From: Roseiarcus sp963835955
Lineage (GTDB): Bacteria; Pseudomonadota; Alphaproteobacteria; Rhizobiales; Beijerinckiaceae
Assembly (NCBI GenBank): GCA_963835955.1
Contig: CAWIHZ010000005.1
Coordinates: 738,161 to 802,160, forward strand
Direction of reading: 5' to 3'
DNA length: 64,000 nucleotides
Both the position numbers and the translations under genes were made by a program. The notes beneath the pieces are model-generated. The model saw nothing but the letters and a program-made list of their open reading frames with translations. It did no database searches and was not told the DNA's origin. Each line of letters starts with the position of its first letter. Within the stretch, counting starts at the first letter, position 1. Of the stretch, positions 50,952 through 60,362 are shown piece by piece.

Positions 50952-52229
50952 ATGGCGCCGACCGGATCGATGCGGGCCCAGATCGGAACGCTGGTCATCG
51001 CGACGAGCGTCGTTCAGCTTGCCAACGGCTTCTTCGGCACCTTCATTTCGTTGCGGGTCGCGATCGAGGACTTCGGCGCGACCATGGCCGGTCTGGTGCT
51101 CAGCAGCTATTTCGCCGGCTTCACGCTCGGCGCAATGCTGTGCGAGCGGATCATCCTGCGGATCGGGCATATCCGCGCCTATGCCGCGTTCGGCGGCCTC
51201 GTCGTCGCCGCGACCTCAGCCATGCCGCTCTGGATCGGGCCATGGCCGTGGCTGGCGCTGCGCGCGGTCATCGGTTTCGGCTGCTCCGGGATCTTCATCA
51301 CGACCGAGAGTTGGCTCAACGCCAAGGCCCAGCCCTCCGAGCGCGGACGGGTCTTCTCAATTTACATGGTCGGCACGTTTCTCGCCCTTGCGGTCGGACA
51401 GCTCCTGATCGGCAAAGCCGAGATCGAGACGGCGGCGCCATTCAATGTGATCGTCGCCCTGTTCGCTGTGGCGCTGTTCGTGGTCACTACGACCAGGGCC
51501 GAGCCGCCGCGGACGACCGAAGCGGCGGCGCGACTGCCTTATGGCCAACTCACGCATGCGGCGCCGGTGGCGGTTATCGGCTGCTCGGTCAGCGGGCTGG
51601 TCAGCAGCGCATTCTACGCGCTCGTGCCGGCGTGGATGCAGGGCGAGGGGATCGACCGAGCCACGATCGCGCTGTTCATGCTTGTTGCGGTGTTAGGCGG
51701 GCTTGCGTTCCAGGTCCCGGTCGGCCGGCTTTCCGACCGCCTTGACCGTCGCGTCGTATTGGCCGCGCTCGGCGCCGGCTTCGCGGCCGCCGCCGTCGCC
51801 CTCGTCTTGCTGCCGCGCTCCCTGCCGATTGTCCTGACGACGGCGGCCCTCCTGGGCGGGTTCATGTCGACGCTTTACCCGGTCTGCGTCGCCTTCGCGC
51901 ACGACCGCATGCCGGCCGATCGCGTAGTGTCGGTCAGCGGCCGGCTCATCCTGGTGAGCGGGCTCGGCTCAGTGATCGGCCCTGTGGTCGGCACAAGCCT
52001 CATGGCGCGCTTCGATATCGACGGCGTATTCTACTTTATGGCCGCCGCCGCAATCCTCTTGACCCTCGTAGCCCTGGGCGGGAGCATGATTAAGGCTCCC
52101 CCGTCGCACCTGGAACGGCCGTTCGAAATCCTGGCGCCGCAGGCGTCGCCGCTGGCGCACGATCCGCTGGGCGTCCCCAACGAACCCTCGTCGCCGAACC
52201 AGGCCGGGATCGCCTCCGATGAAGGCTGA
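50952..52229 (+). CDS. MFS transporter (YcaD-like)
   Basis: A 425-residue major facilitator with about twelve helices. VVQLANGFFGTFISLRVAIE and GLVLSSYFAGFTLGAMLCER begin the N-terminal half. FITTESWLNAKAQPSERGRV is the loop typical of the YcaD subgroup. The central loop (TRAEPPRTTEAA) separates the halves. The C-terminal half has VGRLSDRLDRRVVLAALGAG, the second R-x-D-R-R motif. FMSTLYPVCVAFAHDRMP completes the subgroup pattern. The ATG follows GGTGGAGAGCA. The substrate is unknown; members are assumed to be drug or metabolite exporters. Confidence 0.88.
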   Translation: MAPTGSMRAQIGTLVIATSVVQLANGFFGTFISLRVAIEDFGATMAGLVLSSYFAGFTLGAMLCERIILRIGHIRAYAAFGGLVVAATSAMPLWIGPWPWLALRAVIGFGCSGIFITTESWLNAKAQPSERGRVFSIYMVGTFLALAVGQLLIGKAEIETAAPFNVIVALFAVALFVVTTTRAEPPRTTEAAARLPYGQLTHAAPVAVIGCSVSGLVSSAFYALVPAWMQGEGIDRATIALFMLVAVLGGLAFQVPVGRLSDRLDRRVVLAALGAGFAAAAVALVLLPRSLPIVLTTAALLGGFMSTLYPVCVAFAHDRMPADRVVSVSGRLILVSGLGSVIGPVVGTSLMARFDIDGVFYFMAAAAILLTLVALGGSMIKAPPSHLERPFEILAPQASPLAHDPLGVPNEPSSPNQAGIASDEG

Positions 52230-52366
52230 TTCTCATGGCGGGGATCGCGCTGAAGCTCCGGCGGCGACCGTCGCAAATTGGCCCGAGGCGGCCATCGCCA
52301 AACAATGTGGAGCGGCAAAATCAAGTCGCACGAGGGCCGCTTCCCCCTTCTCTGGAGATCATTCAA

Positions 52367-52855
52367 ATGGCGCCTTCGGCCGTGACGCTACACATGATGT
52401 GCGGCAAGATAGCCGCTGGAAAATCGACGCTTTCGGCCAAGCTCGGCAAGTCGAAGAACACGATCGTCATCTGCGAGGATCGCTGGATCGATCAATTGTA
52501 TCCATCCGAAATCAAGACGGTCCAAGATTATTTCCCGCGTTCCGAGCGACTGCGCGGGACGCTGACGCCTCATATCGTCCAACTGCTGCGCGCCGGCGTT
52601 TCGGTCGTCCTGGACTTTCACGCCAACACCGTTCGATCGAGGCGCTGGATGCGCGGCCTGTTCGAGGAAAGCAAGGCTTCTCACCAGCTTCACTTCCTCG
52701 ACGTGCCTGACGAAGTCTGCAGGGCGCGCTTGCACGCGCGCAAGGCCTCAGGAATGGCTGCTGTAACCGACGCAGAATTCGACTATGTTGCGAGCTTCTT
52801 CGTTCCTCCGGACGCGAGCGAAGGTTTCAACGTCATAAGGTATGGCGAGGGTTGA
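52367..52855 (+). CDS. P-loop kinase-like ATPase (zeta-toxin/AAA_33 type)
   Basis: A 162-residue nucleoside-kinase-like protein. Walker A is CGKIAAGKSTLSAKLG (residues 11-26). EDRWIDQLYPSEIKTVQDY follows with the conserved Asp, then the lid-like GVSVVLDFHANTVRSRRWMR. LHFLDVPDEVCRARLHARKA is the P-loop-kinase Arg region. The ATG at 52367 is chosen because GGAG precedes it and the Walker strand starts right after. The stop overlaps a possible upstream start of the P450. There is no antitoxin-like partner. It may phosphorylate a small molecule such as an antibiotic or sugar; the substrate is unknown. Confidence 0.78.
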   Translation: MAPSAVTLHMMCGKIAAGKSTLSAKLGKSKNTIVICEDRWIDQLYPSEIKTVQDYFPRSERLRGTLTPHIVQLLRAGVSVVLDFHANTVRSRRWMRGLFEESKASHQLHFLDVPDEVCRARLHARKASGMAAVTDAEFDYVASFFVPPDASEGFNVIRYGEG

Positions 52856-52908
52856 CGGCCCCGGCTCCCGCCGATCGACGGCGCATTGCAGCTAGCGGAG
52901 TCGAGGAG

Positions 52909-54168
52909 ATGGAAAGGCCGTTCGACGTTTGTCGCGCCTCAACTGGCGCCGTGGACATGCGCGATCCCGCCTTTCGCGATGATCCGCATTCGATTCTGCA
53001 CGCTCTTCGCCAAAGCGGCCGCCTCACCCGCGACGTGATGGGCGTTTGGCTGTTCTGCCATCATGCCGACGTCAGCCTGGGGCTGCGCAGTCCTCATTTG
53101 AGCCGCGAGCACCGGCGCTCGCCAGTCTACCGCGAGCATCGTCCCTTCCTGGCCGATTCGACCTTGGAGCGCACGGCGGAACAGTGGATGCTGATGAACG
53201 ACCCCCCGAAGCACACGCGCTTGCGACGCCTCGCCAGCAGCGCATTCAAGCCTCCGATCGTCGCCGCGCTGCGGGATCGCATTACGGCCGTCGCCGACGA
53301 ACTGCTCGCTACGTTGCCGGCGCAGGGCGAGTTCGACCTGATGGCCTATTTCGCGCAGCCGCTTCCGGTGCGGGTCATCTGCGATGTACTGGGACTGCCG
53401 CCCGACGACTTTCAGCAAACAAAGGCGTGGTCCGATGCGTTGGCGCTGATCCTCGAGCCGGTCAGCCGGCGCGAGCAGCGCGCGGCCGCCAACCGGGCGG
53501 CCGAGGAGATGGTCGCCTATTTGCGCCGCCAAATCGCACGCCGCCGCGCTCATGCGAAAGCGGATGACCTTCTGAGCCTGCTGATCGGGGCCGAGGACGA
53601 TGGATCGCTCAGCGATGACGAGCTGCTCGGCAACCTCGTTCTGCTATTCATCGCCGGCCACGAGACTACTGCCAACCTGATCGGCAACGGCATGCTGACG
53701 CTGTTGCGCCACCCCGATGAGCTCGAGCGCCTTCGGGCCCAGCCCTCGCTGACGCCGGGCGCGGTTGAGGAGGCGCTTCGCTACGAGGGCTCGGTCAACA
53801 TGGTGAGCCGGTTTACGGTCGAGCCTTACCCGGTCGGAGAGATCGTGATCCAGCCCGAACAGATGCTCTATTTCATGATCGGCGCGGCGAACCGCGACCC
53901 GGCGGCGTTCGCCGAACCCGACCGCTTCGATATTGGCCGCGCGCCCAACCGGCACCTGGCGTTCGGCGCCGGCATCCACTTCTGCCTCGGCGCGCCGCTG
54001 GCGCGGTTGGAAGGAGAAATCGCGTTCACGAGATTGTTGGCTCGATATTCCGATCTGCGGCTCGCCGATCCGACGCCCAGATGGCGCAATCTGATCAATC
54101 TTCGCGGGCTTGAAGCGCTGCGGCTCGTCGGCGGAACCGCGGGCCGTTCCGCCCTCCCCGCCTCTTGA
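52909..54168 (+). CDS. Cytochrome P450
   Basis: A 419-residue soluble class I bacterial P450. The I-helix reads LLFIAGHETTANLIGN with the oxygen-binding Thr. The K-helix ExxR is in VEEALRYEGSVNMVSR. The haem loop is HLAFGAGIHFCLGAPLARLE, where Cys is the axial ligand. NDPPKHTRLRRLASSAFKPP is the C-helix block that contacts haem propionates. The ATG at 52909 follows GGAGTCGAGGAG; a TTG overlapping the kinase stop is possible. No ferredoxin or reductase gene is adjacent, so electrons come from elsewhere. The substrate is unknown. Confidence 0.95.
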   Translation: MERPFDVCRASTGAVDMRDPAFRDDPHSILHALRQSGRLTRDVMGVWLFCHHADVSLGLRSPHLSREHRRSPVYREHRPFLADSTLERTAEQWMLMNDPPKHTRLRRLASSAFKPPIVAALRDRITAVADELLATLPAQGEFDLMAYFAQPLPVRVICDVLGLPPDDFQQTKAWSDALALILEPVSRREQRAAANRAAEEMVAYLRRQIARRRAHAKADDLLSLLIGAEDDGSLSDDELLGNLVLLFIAGHETTANLIGNGMLTLLRHPDELERLRAQPSLTPGAVEEALRYEGSVNMVSRFTVEPYPVGEIVIQPEQMLYFMIGAANRDPAAFAEPDRFDIGRAPNRHLAFGAGIHFCLGAPLARLEGEIAFTRLLARYSDLRLADPTPRWRNLINLRGLEALRLVGGTAGRSALPAS

Positions 54169-54201
54169 CGGTCGCTTCGCCGGACCGCGCGGCCGGATTC
54201 T

Positions 54202-54804
54202 TCAGTTCGTCAAAAAGGTCGCCCGGAAATCGCCTGAGCTGTTGCGGCTCGGATAGGGTTGGTCCGGGACGGGAACATTGAGATGCGCGCATAGCGGCTC
54301 CCAGCCATCGCCCAGACTGTGCGCCAACAGGCGCTCCGGCGGCACGGTCTCTCTGACCGCCCTCTCGTTGGCCTCATAAAGCGCAATCGCATGGGCGCGG
54401 TCGCCCGGCCGGCCGCCGAAGACCTGTTTGGCGACCAGGGCGAGGCCCAGCGATTCGGGGTCCACGCTCCGATTGACGCCGACCAGGATCGTCTGCTCGA
54501 AGCTCGCCCACCAACTCTCGGGCGAGCGCGTGGTGAGGACGACCCGCGCGTCCGGATAGAACTCTATCAGTTCGCGCCAATAATGCGCCGAGGGCCAGTC
54601 TACGCAAGACGAATAGTCGGCGAACAGCTCATTCCAATCGGGGGCCGCGCCTTGCGCCAGCGCCCGCCACAACCGCTTCTGATCCTCGTTCCCCGTCACT
54701 TCCTTCATGTGATGACAGGGACCGAAGCCAAGGATAGTCAGGGCCTCGCGCATCGAATCGGTTCCCGTCCGCCCGAACCCGGGTCCGATCACCTTGATCG
54801 CCAT
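54202..54804 (-). CDS. Sulfotransferase-family protein
   Basis: A 200-residue protein starting MAIKVIGPGFGRTGTDSMRE, where GFGRTGTDSM is the PAPS 5'-phosphosulfate loop of the sulfotransferase fold. GFGPCHHMKEV follows with the His pair. DARVVLTTRSPESWWASFEQ is the 3'-phosphate-binding block with the conserved Arg and Ser. From memory, this subgroup (GTGT/DSM..AL..LG.GPCYHM) occurs in bacteria and algae with unknown acceptors. A strong Shine-Dalgarno, GGAGGGAGG, precedes the ATG. It converges with the P450. Confidence 0.85.
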   Translation of the reverse strand: MAIKVIGPGFGRTGTDSMREALTILGFGPCHHMKEVTGNEDQKRLWRALAQGAAPDWNELFADYSSCVDWPSAHYWRELIEFYPDARVVLTTRSPESWWASFEQTILVGVNRSVDPESLGLALVAKQVFGGRPGDRAHAIALYEANERAVRETVPPERLLAHSLGDGWEPLCAHLNVPVPDQPYPSRNSSGDFRATFLTN

Positions 54805-55115
54805 GCCCGCCTCCCTCCTATTGGCGCCGCCGCGTATCACACGTCGGGGCGGGCGCCGCAACGCCGACGCGGGCGAAACCCCTTCGTCGATGCGAGTGGG
54901 CGCGTTTACGACTTTTCTACCCAAAAATGCTCCTACTTTCCGCTTGCTGAGGCGTGCGCGACAGAGCACACTTATCGCGGGGTTTGCCGGTGCAATAAAG
55001 CAGCTCCGAACGATGGCCTAATGGTTGAGCTGAACCGTCTTCGTAAGTCGCGCATTTCAAAGGCGCGGCTCCGGCGGCAAATAACGAGCGCCCAGGCGCT
55101 GGCAAGCGGCCCGGC
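54805..55115. other. Intergenic region
   Basis: About 310 nt between divergent genes. Nothing coding is supported; no repeat or hairpin stands out. Confidence 0.35.
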
Positions 55116-55121
55116 GTGCTG

Positions 55122-55382
55122 ATGCGCGCCGCCGGCGCCTGGTCGATTCTCAGGTCCCTTGTGTTGAACGTGGTTGGAGCGCTGCTGTTTTTCGGCACCC
55201 TATACCTGCTGTATCAGGCGGTCATGTCATCGACGATCGAAGTCATGCCGATCTCGGCGCCGAAGGACCTGGCTTACAGGGGCTATACGTCTGAGGCGGT
55301 GACGTTGCAATTGCGCGAAGCGCTCCTGGAGCTGAGAAAGGAAGCGGGGACGATCAAGAGAACGGCGAACATCGCCGAGTGA
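55122..55382 (+). CDS. Small single-span membrane protein
   Basis: An 86-residue protein from the ATG at 55122; a GTG two codons upstream is equally possible. It has one membrane helix (SLVLNVVGALLFFGTLYLLY) followed by a soluble part with YTSEAVTLQLREALLELRKE, a helical region. Its stop overlaps the start of the following TPR gene (GTG at 55379), so the pair was co-translated and the product may have anchored or modulated the TPR protein. No known family is recognised. Confidence 0.55.
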   Translation: MRAAGAWSILRSLVLNVVGALLFFGTLYLLYQAVMSSTIEVMPISAPKDLAYRGYTSEAVTLQLREALLELRKEAGTIKRTANIAE

Positions 55383-56463
55383 AGAAGGACGAGCCGACGA
55401 TCACTCTGCCGCAGACCGGCATGTCCCTGGACACAATAGCAGCTCAAATTCGCGCACGTCTTGGCGTCGGGAATACTTGGAGAGTTTTGGGCAGCGTCGA
55501 GTCTGATGGCAAACAATATAAGCTAATCGTCAGCCTCGATAATGGCAAAGAATATAGGGAACTTGTCACGCCCAAGTCGCAAAATATCGATGACCTGTTC
55601 TCGGTCGCCGCGCAGGGTATTTTTGAAGTCGTCGATCCCTATGTTTTTGCGGCGTCTTTTTCTCACAAAGATCCAAAGAAATCCATGGAGCTGGCGCGCC
55701 GGATCATTTTGACGTCACCGAAGGGCGATATCAATGTGTTTTGGGCGCATGTTCTGATGAGTTCCATCCAACTCAAGTTGCATAATCCCCGTGCGGCGGA
55801 GAAAGAGGCGAGAGCGGCGATCGCGATCGATCCCCGGAGCGCGGGCCCCCACAACAATCTCGGCCTTGCGCTCAAGAAGATTCAGGGCAAGGTTGACGCG
55901 GCGATCGACGAATATGACAAGGCGATCGCTTTCGATCCGCGCTATGAGCGCGCCCACATCAATCTCGGCCTTGCGCTAAAGGATCAGGGCAAGGTTGACG
56001 CGGCGATCAAGGAATACAACAAGGCGATCGCGATCGATCCTCGCAAGCGCGGCCGCCCACAACATTCTCGGCAATGCGCTAGACGATCAGGGCAAGGTCG
56101 ACGTGGCGATCGACGAATATGACAAGGCGATCGCGATTCGATCCGCTCAGCGGCCGCCCACTACAATCTCGGGGTTGCGCTGGAGGATCAGAGCAAGGTC
56201 GACGCGGCGATCGACGAATACGACAAGGCGATCGCGATCGACCCCGCGACGCGGACGCCCACTACAATCTCGGCCTTGCGCTAAAAGATCAGGGCAAGAT
56301 CGACGCGGCGATCGATGAGTGCAACAAGGCGATTGGGATCGACCCGAACAATGCGGGTTATCGCCAGGCGCTGAAGTACATATTGGCCGACAGAGCCGGG
56401 CATCCACACCCAGTCGCGCTGGCCGCAGCCGCGAATTCGGCTAGGCCAGTTCCATCGCCATAG
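55379..56463 (+). pseudogene. TPR protein, decayed by several frameshifts
   Basis: The first 220 codons are intact: a unique N-terminal domain (TIAAQIRARLG, FSVAAQGIFEVVDPYVFAAS), then TPR units of the form AIDPRSAGPHNNLGLALK / GKVDAAIDEYDKAI. From about 56041 the frame changes three times, each near the D-P-x-x-A boundary between repeats (about 56050, 56150 and 56250), passing through all three frames. Each unit is well conserved in its own frame (NILGNALDDQGKVDVAIDEY, YNLGVALEDQSKVDAAIDEY, YNLGLALKDQGKIDAAIDE). The final frame ends at 56463. Recent decay, or repeated indel errors in a repetitive region, would explain it. Confidence 0.75.
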
Positions 56464-57628
56464 CCGTCGCTTCGCCGCCGCCGATGCAGAGCGCCGCGAC
56501 GCCGCGTTTCAGGCTCCGGGCGCGAAGCGCGCCGATCAGGGTGACGAGAATGCGCGCGCCAGATGCGCCGATCGGGTGGCCGAGGGCGCAGGCGCCGCCG
56601 TTGACGTTGACCTTCTCGTGCGGCAGCGAGAGATCGCGCATCGCCGCCATCGCGACCACGGCGAAAGCCTCGTTGATCTCATAAAGATCGACCGAGGACG
56701 GCGCCCAGCCGGTCTTGTCGAACAGTTTCTTGAGCGCGCCGATCGGCGCGGTCGGGAAGTTCCTCGGCTCAGCGGCGTGGGTCGAATGGGCGACGACGGT
56801 TGCGAGCGGCGCCGCTCCGCGCCTCTCGGCCTCGCGCGCGCGCATCATGACGAGCGCCGCCGCGCCGTCGGAAATCGAACTCGAATTGGCCGCCGTCACC
56901 GTGCCGCCTTCGCGGAAAGCGGGTTTGAGGGTGGGGATCTTGTCGGGCCGGGCCTTCGGCGGCTGCTCGTCGGTCGAAACGAGAACCTTCGACTTGCCCG
57001 CCTTCACGCTGACGCTGGCGATCTCCCAGGCGAAATCGCCGTCGCGAATCGCGCGGTTGGCGCGTTCGAGCGAGGCGAGCGCGTAGGCGTCCTGCGCGGC
57101 CCGCGTGAACTGGTAGCTTTCCGCGCAATCCTCGGCGAAACTCCCCATCAGGCGGCCCTTGTCGTAGGCGTCCTCGAGGCCGTCGAGGAACATGTGATCG
57201 AGGACCCGGCCATGGCCCATGCGATAGCCGGAGCGCGCGCGATCGAGAAGATAGGGCGCGTTGCTCATGCTCTCCATGCCGCCGGCGACCACGACGTCGG
57301 CCGAGGCCGCGCGCAGGAGGTCGCTTGCGAGCATCGCCGCCTTCATGCCCGAGCCGCACATCTTGTTGACCGTCGTCGATCCCGCCGCCATCGGCAGCCC
57401 GGCGCCGAGCGCCGCCTGGCGCGCCGGCGCCTGGCCCTGGCCCGCCGGCAGAACGCAGCCCATCAGGATTTCACCGACGCTCTCGGCCGGGATATTCGCG
57501 CGCTCGACCGCGGCCGCAATTGCGCGCGCGCCCAGCGCCGGGGCGGCGACGTCCTTCAGGTCGCCGAGAAAGCCGCCCATCGGCGTGCGCGCCGCGCCGA
57601 CGATGACGATGGGGTCTTGAGCGCTCAT
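56441..57628 (-). CDS. Acetyl-CoA C-acetyltransferase (thiolase)
   Basis: A 395-residue biosynthetic-type thiolase condensing two acetyl-CoA to acetoacetyl-CoA, or cleaving it. The nucleophile Cys is in TVNKMCGSGMKAAMLASDLL. The His is in NVNGGACALGHPIGASGARI, and the second Cys is in VAALCIGGGEATAMAMELA. GARTPMGGF appears as GAARTPMGGFLGDL at the start. The length fits PhaA/AtoB. It could feed polyhydroxyalkanoate synthesis or ketone-body-like metabolism; no phaB or phaC is adjacent. Its 3' end overlaps the last codons of the decayed TPR gene on the other strand. Confidence 0.94.
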   Translation of the reverse strand: MSAQDPIVIVGAARTPMGGFLGDLKDVAAPALGARAIAAAVERANIPAESVGEILMGCVLPAGQGQAPARQAALGAGLPMAAGSTTVNKMCGSGMKAAMLASDLLRAASADVVVAGGMESMSNAPYLLDRARSGYRMGHGRVLDHMFLDGLEDAYDKGRLMGSFAEDCAESYQFTRAAQDAYALASLERANRAIRDGDFAWEIASVSVKAGKSKVLVSTDEQPPKARPDKIPTLKPAFREGGTVTAANSSSISDGAAALVMMRAREAERRGAAPLATVVAHSTHAAEPRNFPTAPIGALKKLFDKTGWAPSSVDLYEINEAFAVVAMAAMRDLSLPHEKVNVNGGACALGHPIGASGARILVTLIGALRARSLKRGVAALCIGGGEATAMAMELA

Positions 57629-57786
57629 AGGGCTCGCTTCCTTTGTCGACCCTCACCCCAATCCGCAGACCGGAGAGGGGGCGACGCCCTTCACCCGCTT
57701 ACGGCAGAAGGCGGCGCGAAGCGCCGGATGAGGGCCCGACAACACACTATCGCGCGCAGGCGGCGCTCGTGTAAACTCAAACCCAA

Positions 57787-58605
57787 ATGAGCCTTTCGAG
57801 CGAAGAAGTCGAGCGCTACGCGCGCCAGATCGTGCTGCGCGGCGTCGGCGGCCCAGGACAGAACAAGCTGAAAGCAGCGCGGGTTCTGGTCGTCGGCGCC
57901 GGGGGCCTCGGCTCGCCAGCGCTGCAATATCTGGCGGGAGCAGGCGTCGGGACGCTCGGAATCGCTGACGACGACATCGTCGCGCTCTCCAACCTGCACC
58001 GCCAGATCCTTCACGGCGCCGGCGACATCGGCCGACGCAAAACGGCGAGCGCGGCAGAGGCCATTCATCGCCTCAATCCGCACGTCGCCATCGAGCCGAT
58101 CGATGTGAGACTCGACGCCGCGAACGCGCTAAGAGTCGTCGCCCGCTTCGACGTCGTGCTCGACGGCTCGGACAATTTCGCCACCCGCTACGCGCTGTCC
58201 GACGCCTGTTACCATGCGCGCCGGCCGCTGATTTCGGCCGCGCTCGGCGAGTTCGACGGCACGCTGACGACGCTGAAACCCTATGAGCGCGGCGCGGACG
58301 GCAGGCCGAATCCGACCTATCGTTGCCTCTTTCCCGATTCCCCGCCGCCGGGAACGATCCCGACCTGCGCGGAAGCCGGCGTCCTCGGCGCGCTCGGCGG
58401 CGTTCTCGGCTCGCTGATGGCGCTGGAGGCGATCCGCGAGATCGTGGGCGGATTCGGCGAAGGCGACCAAGGCCTGGTCGGGCATCTGCTGATGATCGAC
58501 GCGCGGGCGATGCGCTTCGAGACCCTGCGCTATGGATGGGACGAGGCCAATCCGCTGAGCGGAACGGCCGTCGAGGTCGCGACGCCGGCGTCGCGCGAAG
58601 CTTAG
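57787..58605 (+). CDS. moeB: MoeB/ThiF-family adenylyltransferase
   Basis: A 272-residue E1-like enzyme that adenylates the C-terminal glycine of a sulfur carrier (MoaD or ThiS). The start RYARQIVLRGVGGPGQNKLK has the Arg finger. VLVVGAGGLGSPALQYLAGA is the nucleotide loop, and LGIADDDIVALSNLHRQILH contains the Asp and Arg contacts. DGSDNFATRYALSDAC carries the metal/ATP Asp. The second pair of zinc cysteines is not obvious; YRCLF and IPTCAEAGV are visible. The Cys of TCAEAGVLG is the conserved cysteine. There is no rhodanese domain. Molybdopterin and thiamine roles cannot be separated by context. Confidence 0.88.
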   Translation: MSLSSEEVERYARQIVLRGVGGPGQNKLKAARVLVVGAGGLGSPALQYLAGAGVGTLGIADDDIVALSNLHRQILHGAGDIGRRKTASAAEAIHRLNPHVAIEPIDVRLDAANALRVVARFDVVLDGSDNFATRYALSDACYHARRPLISAALGEFDGTLTTLKPYERGADGRPNPTYRCLFPDSPPPGTIPTCAEAGVLGALGGVLGSLMALEAIREIVGGFGEGDQGLVGHLLMIDARAMRFETLRYGWDEANPLSGTAVEVATPASREA

Positions 58606-58659
58606 AGCCCGGCTCACCGCGAACGCGGCGCGCTCCGCTCATTGTCGCCTCTTTAAATC

Positions 58660-59439
58660 TCAGGGCTTCAGCCGCCATCCGGTGCGGAAAATCCAGGTCA
58701 GCGCCGCCAGGCACGCCGCGATGAACAGCGCGGTGAAGCCGAGGCTCGTGGCGACGCTGACGTCGCCCTGGCTCAGGAAGCTCCAGCGAAAGCCGCTCAC
58801 TAGGTAGACCACCGGGTTGAACAGACTGACGGCGCGCCAGAACGGCGGCAGCATGTCGATCGAATAGAAGGCGCCGCCGAGAAACGTGAGCGGGGTGACG
58901 ATCAGCGCGGGAATGATCGCGAGCTGCTCGAAGGTCTTGGCCCAGATGCCGATGATGAAGCCGAACAGGCTGAAGGCGATCGAGGTCAGGCCGAGGAAGG
59001 CGATCATCCATAGCGGATGATCGATGCGCACCGGAACGAACAGCGTCGCGGTCAACAAAATCACGAGGCCGATGGCGACCGACTTGGTGGCGGCCGCGCC
59101 GACATAGGCCAAAACGGTCTCGATCGAGGACAGCGGCGCGGACAGGATCTCGAAAATCGTGCCGGTGAATTTGGGGAAGTAGATGCCGATCGAGGCGTTG
59201 GAGATGCTCTGCGTCAGGAGCGACAGCATGATCAGGCCCGGCACGATGAACGCCCCGTAACTGACCCCGCCGACCTCGCGCATCCGCGAGCCGATCGCCG
59301 CGCCGAACACCACGAAATAGAGCGCGGTGGTGATGACCGGGGTCGCAACGCTCTGCCAAATCGTGCGCAGAGTTCGCGAAAGCTCATAGCGGTAGATCGC
59401 CCACACGCCGCCGAGATTGATCGCCTTCCGCGCGCTCAT
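58660..59439 (-). CDS. ABC-2 type transporter permease
   Basis: A 259-residue six-helix permease. TIWQSVATPVITTALYFVVF is the N-terminal coupling region. GVSYGAFIVPGLIMLSLLTQ matches the ABC-2 exporter family (NodJ/YadH-like). The last helix region is SLGFTALFIAACLAALTWIF. It partners the ATPase next to it, overlapping its stop codon by ATGA-type spacing (59436-59439). The exported substrate is unknown; YadG/YadH-type pairs have no established cargo. Confidence 0.9.
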   Translation of the reverse strand: MSARKAINLGGVWAIYRYELSRTLRTIWQSVATPVITTALYFVVFGAAIGSRMREVGGVSYGAFIVPGLIMLSLLTQSISNASIGIYFPKFTGTIFEILSAPLSSIETVLAYVGAAATKSVAIGLVILLTATLFVPVRIDHPLWMIAFLGLTSIAFSLFGFIIGIWAKTFEQLAIIPALIVTPLTFLGGAFYSIDMLPPFWRAVSLFNPVVYLVSGFRWSFLSQGDVSVATSLGFTALFIAACLAALTWIFRTGWRLKP

Positions 59440-60362
59440 GCCGCGCGCCCGATCAGGTCGACAAAAATATCCTCGAGGCTGCTGGTCGAGGTGTCGAGAT
59501 CCTTGAAATCGACGCCGAGTTCGCCGAGGCGTCGCAGAAGCGTGGGCACGCCGGTGTCGTCCGCGGCGGCGTCGAAGCGGTAACTGAGCCGCCGGCCCTT
59601 GTCCTCGAGCTCGAGCGGCCAGCGCGCGAGCTCGGCCGGCAGCGCCGGCAGCGGCTCGCTGAGGACGAGCGTCAGGCGCCGTTTGCCGAGCTTGCGCATC
59701 AGTGCACGCTTGTCCTCGACCAGCACGATGCGGCCGTCATTGATGACGCCGACCCGGTCGGCCATCTCCTCGGCCTCCTCGATATAGTGCGTGGTCAGAA
59801 TGATGGTGACGCCCCGATCGCGCAGGCGGCGGGTCAACGCCCACATGTCGCGACGCAGATTCACGTCGACGCCGGCGGTCGGCTCGTCGAGAAACAGCAC
59901 GTCGGGCTCATGGCTCAGCGCCTTGGCGATCATCACCCGCCGCTTCATGCCGCCCGACAACTCGACGATACGGCTGTCGCGCTTCTCCCACAGCGACAGG
60001 TCGCGCAGCAGACGTTCGACGAAGGCCGGATCGGACGCCCTGCCAAACAGGCGGCGGCTGAAAGACACCGTTTTCCAGGGGGTCGAAAAAATGTCGAGCG
60101 CGATCTCCTGCGGCACCAGGCCAATCTTCGAGCGGGCGGCGCGAAACTCGCGCACGACGTCGTGACCGTCGACCACAGCCTCGCCCGAGGTCATCGACAC
60201 CGTGCCGCAGATGACGCCGATCAGGGTCGTCTTGCCGGCGCCGTTGGGGCCGAGCAAAGCGAAAATCTCGCCCTTGGCGATGTCGAGATCGACCGCGTCG
60301 AGAGCGAGGAGGCCTGAATTGTAGCGCTTGGTGACGGCGGCTGCCGAGATCATGGACGGCAT
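59436..60362 (-). CDS. ABC transporter ATP-binding protein
   Basis: A 308-residue ATPase of the ABC-2 exporter group (YadG-like). Walker A is LGPNGAGKTTLIGVICG, the Q-loop GLVPQEIAL, the signature VELSGGMKRRVMIAKAL, and Walker B DVLFLDEPTAGVD. The switch His is in ILTTHYIEEAEEMADR. A C-terminal domain of about 80 residues (RRLTLVLSEPLPALPAELAR) follows. The ATG at 60362 is chosen; the frame continues 32 codons upstream without support. It is transcribed first, then the permease. Confidence 0.92.
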   Translation of the reverse strand: MPSMISAAAVTKRYNSGLLALDAVDLDIAKGEIFALLGPNGAGKTTLIGVICGTVSMTSGEAVVDGHDVVREFRAARSKIGLVPQEIALDIFSTPWKTVSFSRRLFGRASDPAFVERLLRDLSLWEKRDSRIVELSGGMKRRVMIAKALSHEPDVLFLDEPTAGVDVNLRRDMWALTRRLRDRGVTIILTTHYIEEAEEMADRVGVINDGRIVLVEDKRALMRKLGKRRLTLVLSEPLPALPAELARWPLELEDKGRRLSYRFDAAADDTGVPTLLRRLGELGVDFKDLDTSTSSLEDIFVDLIGRAA

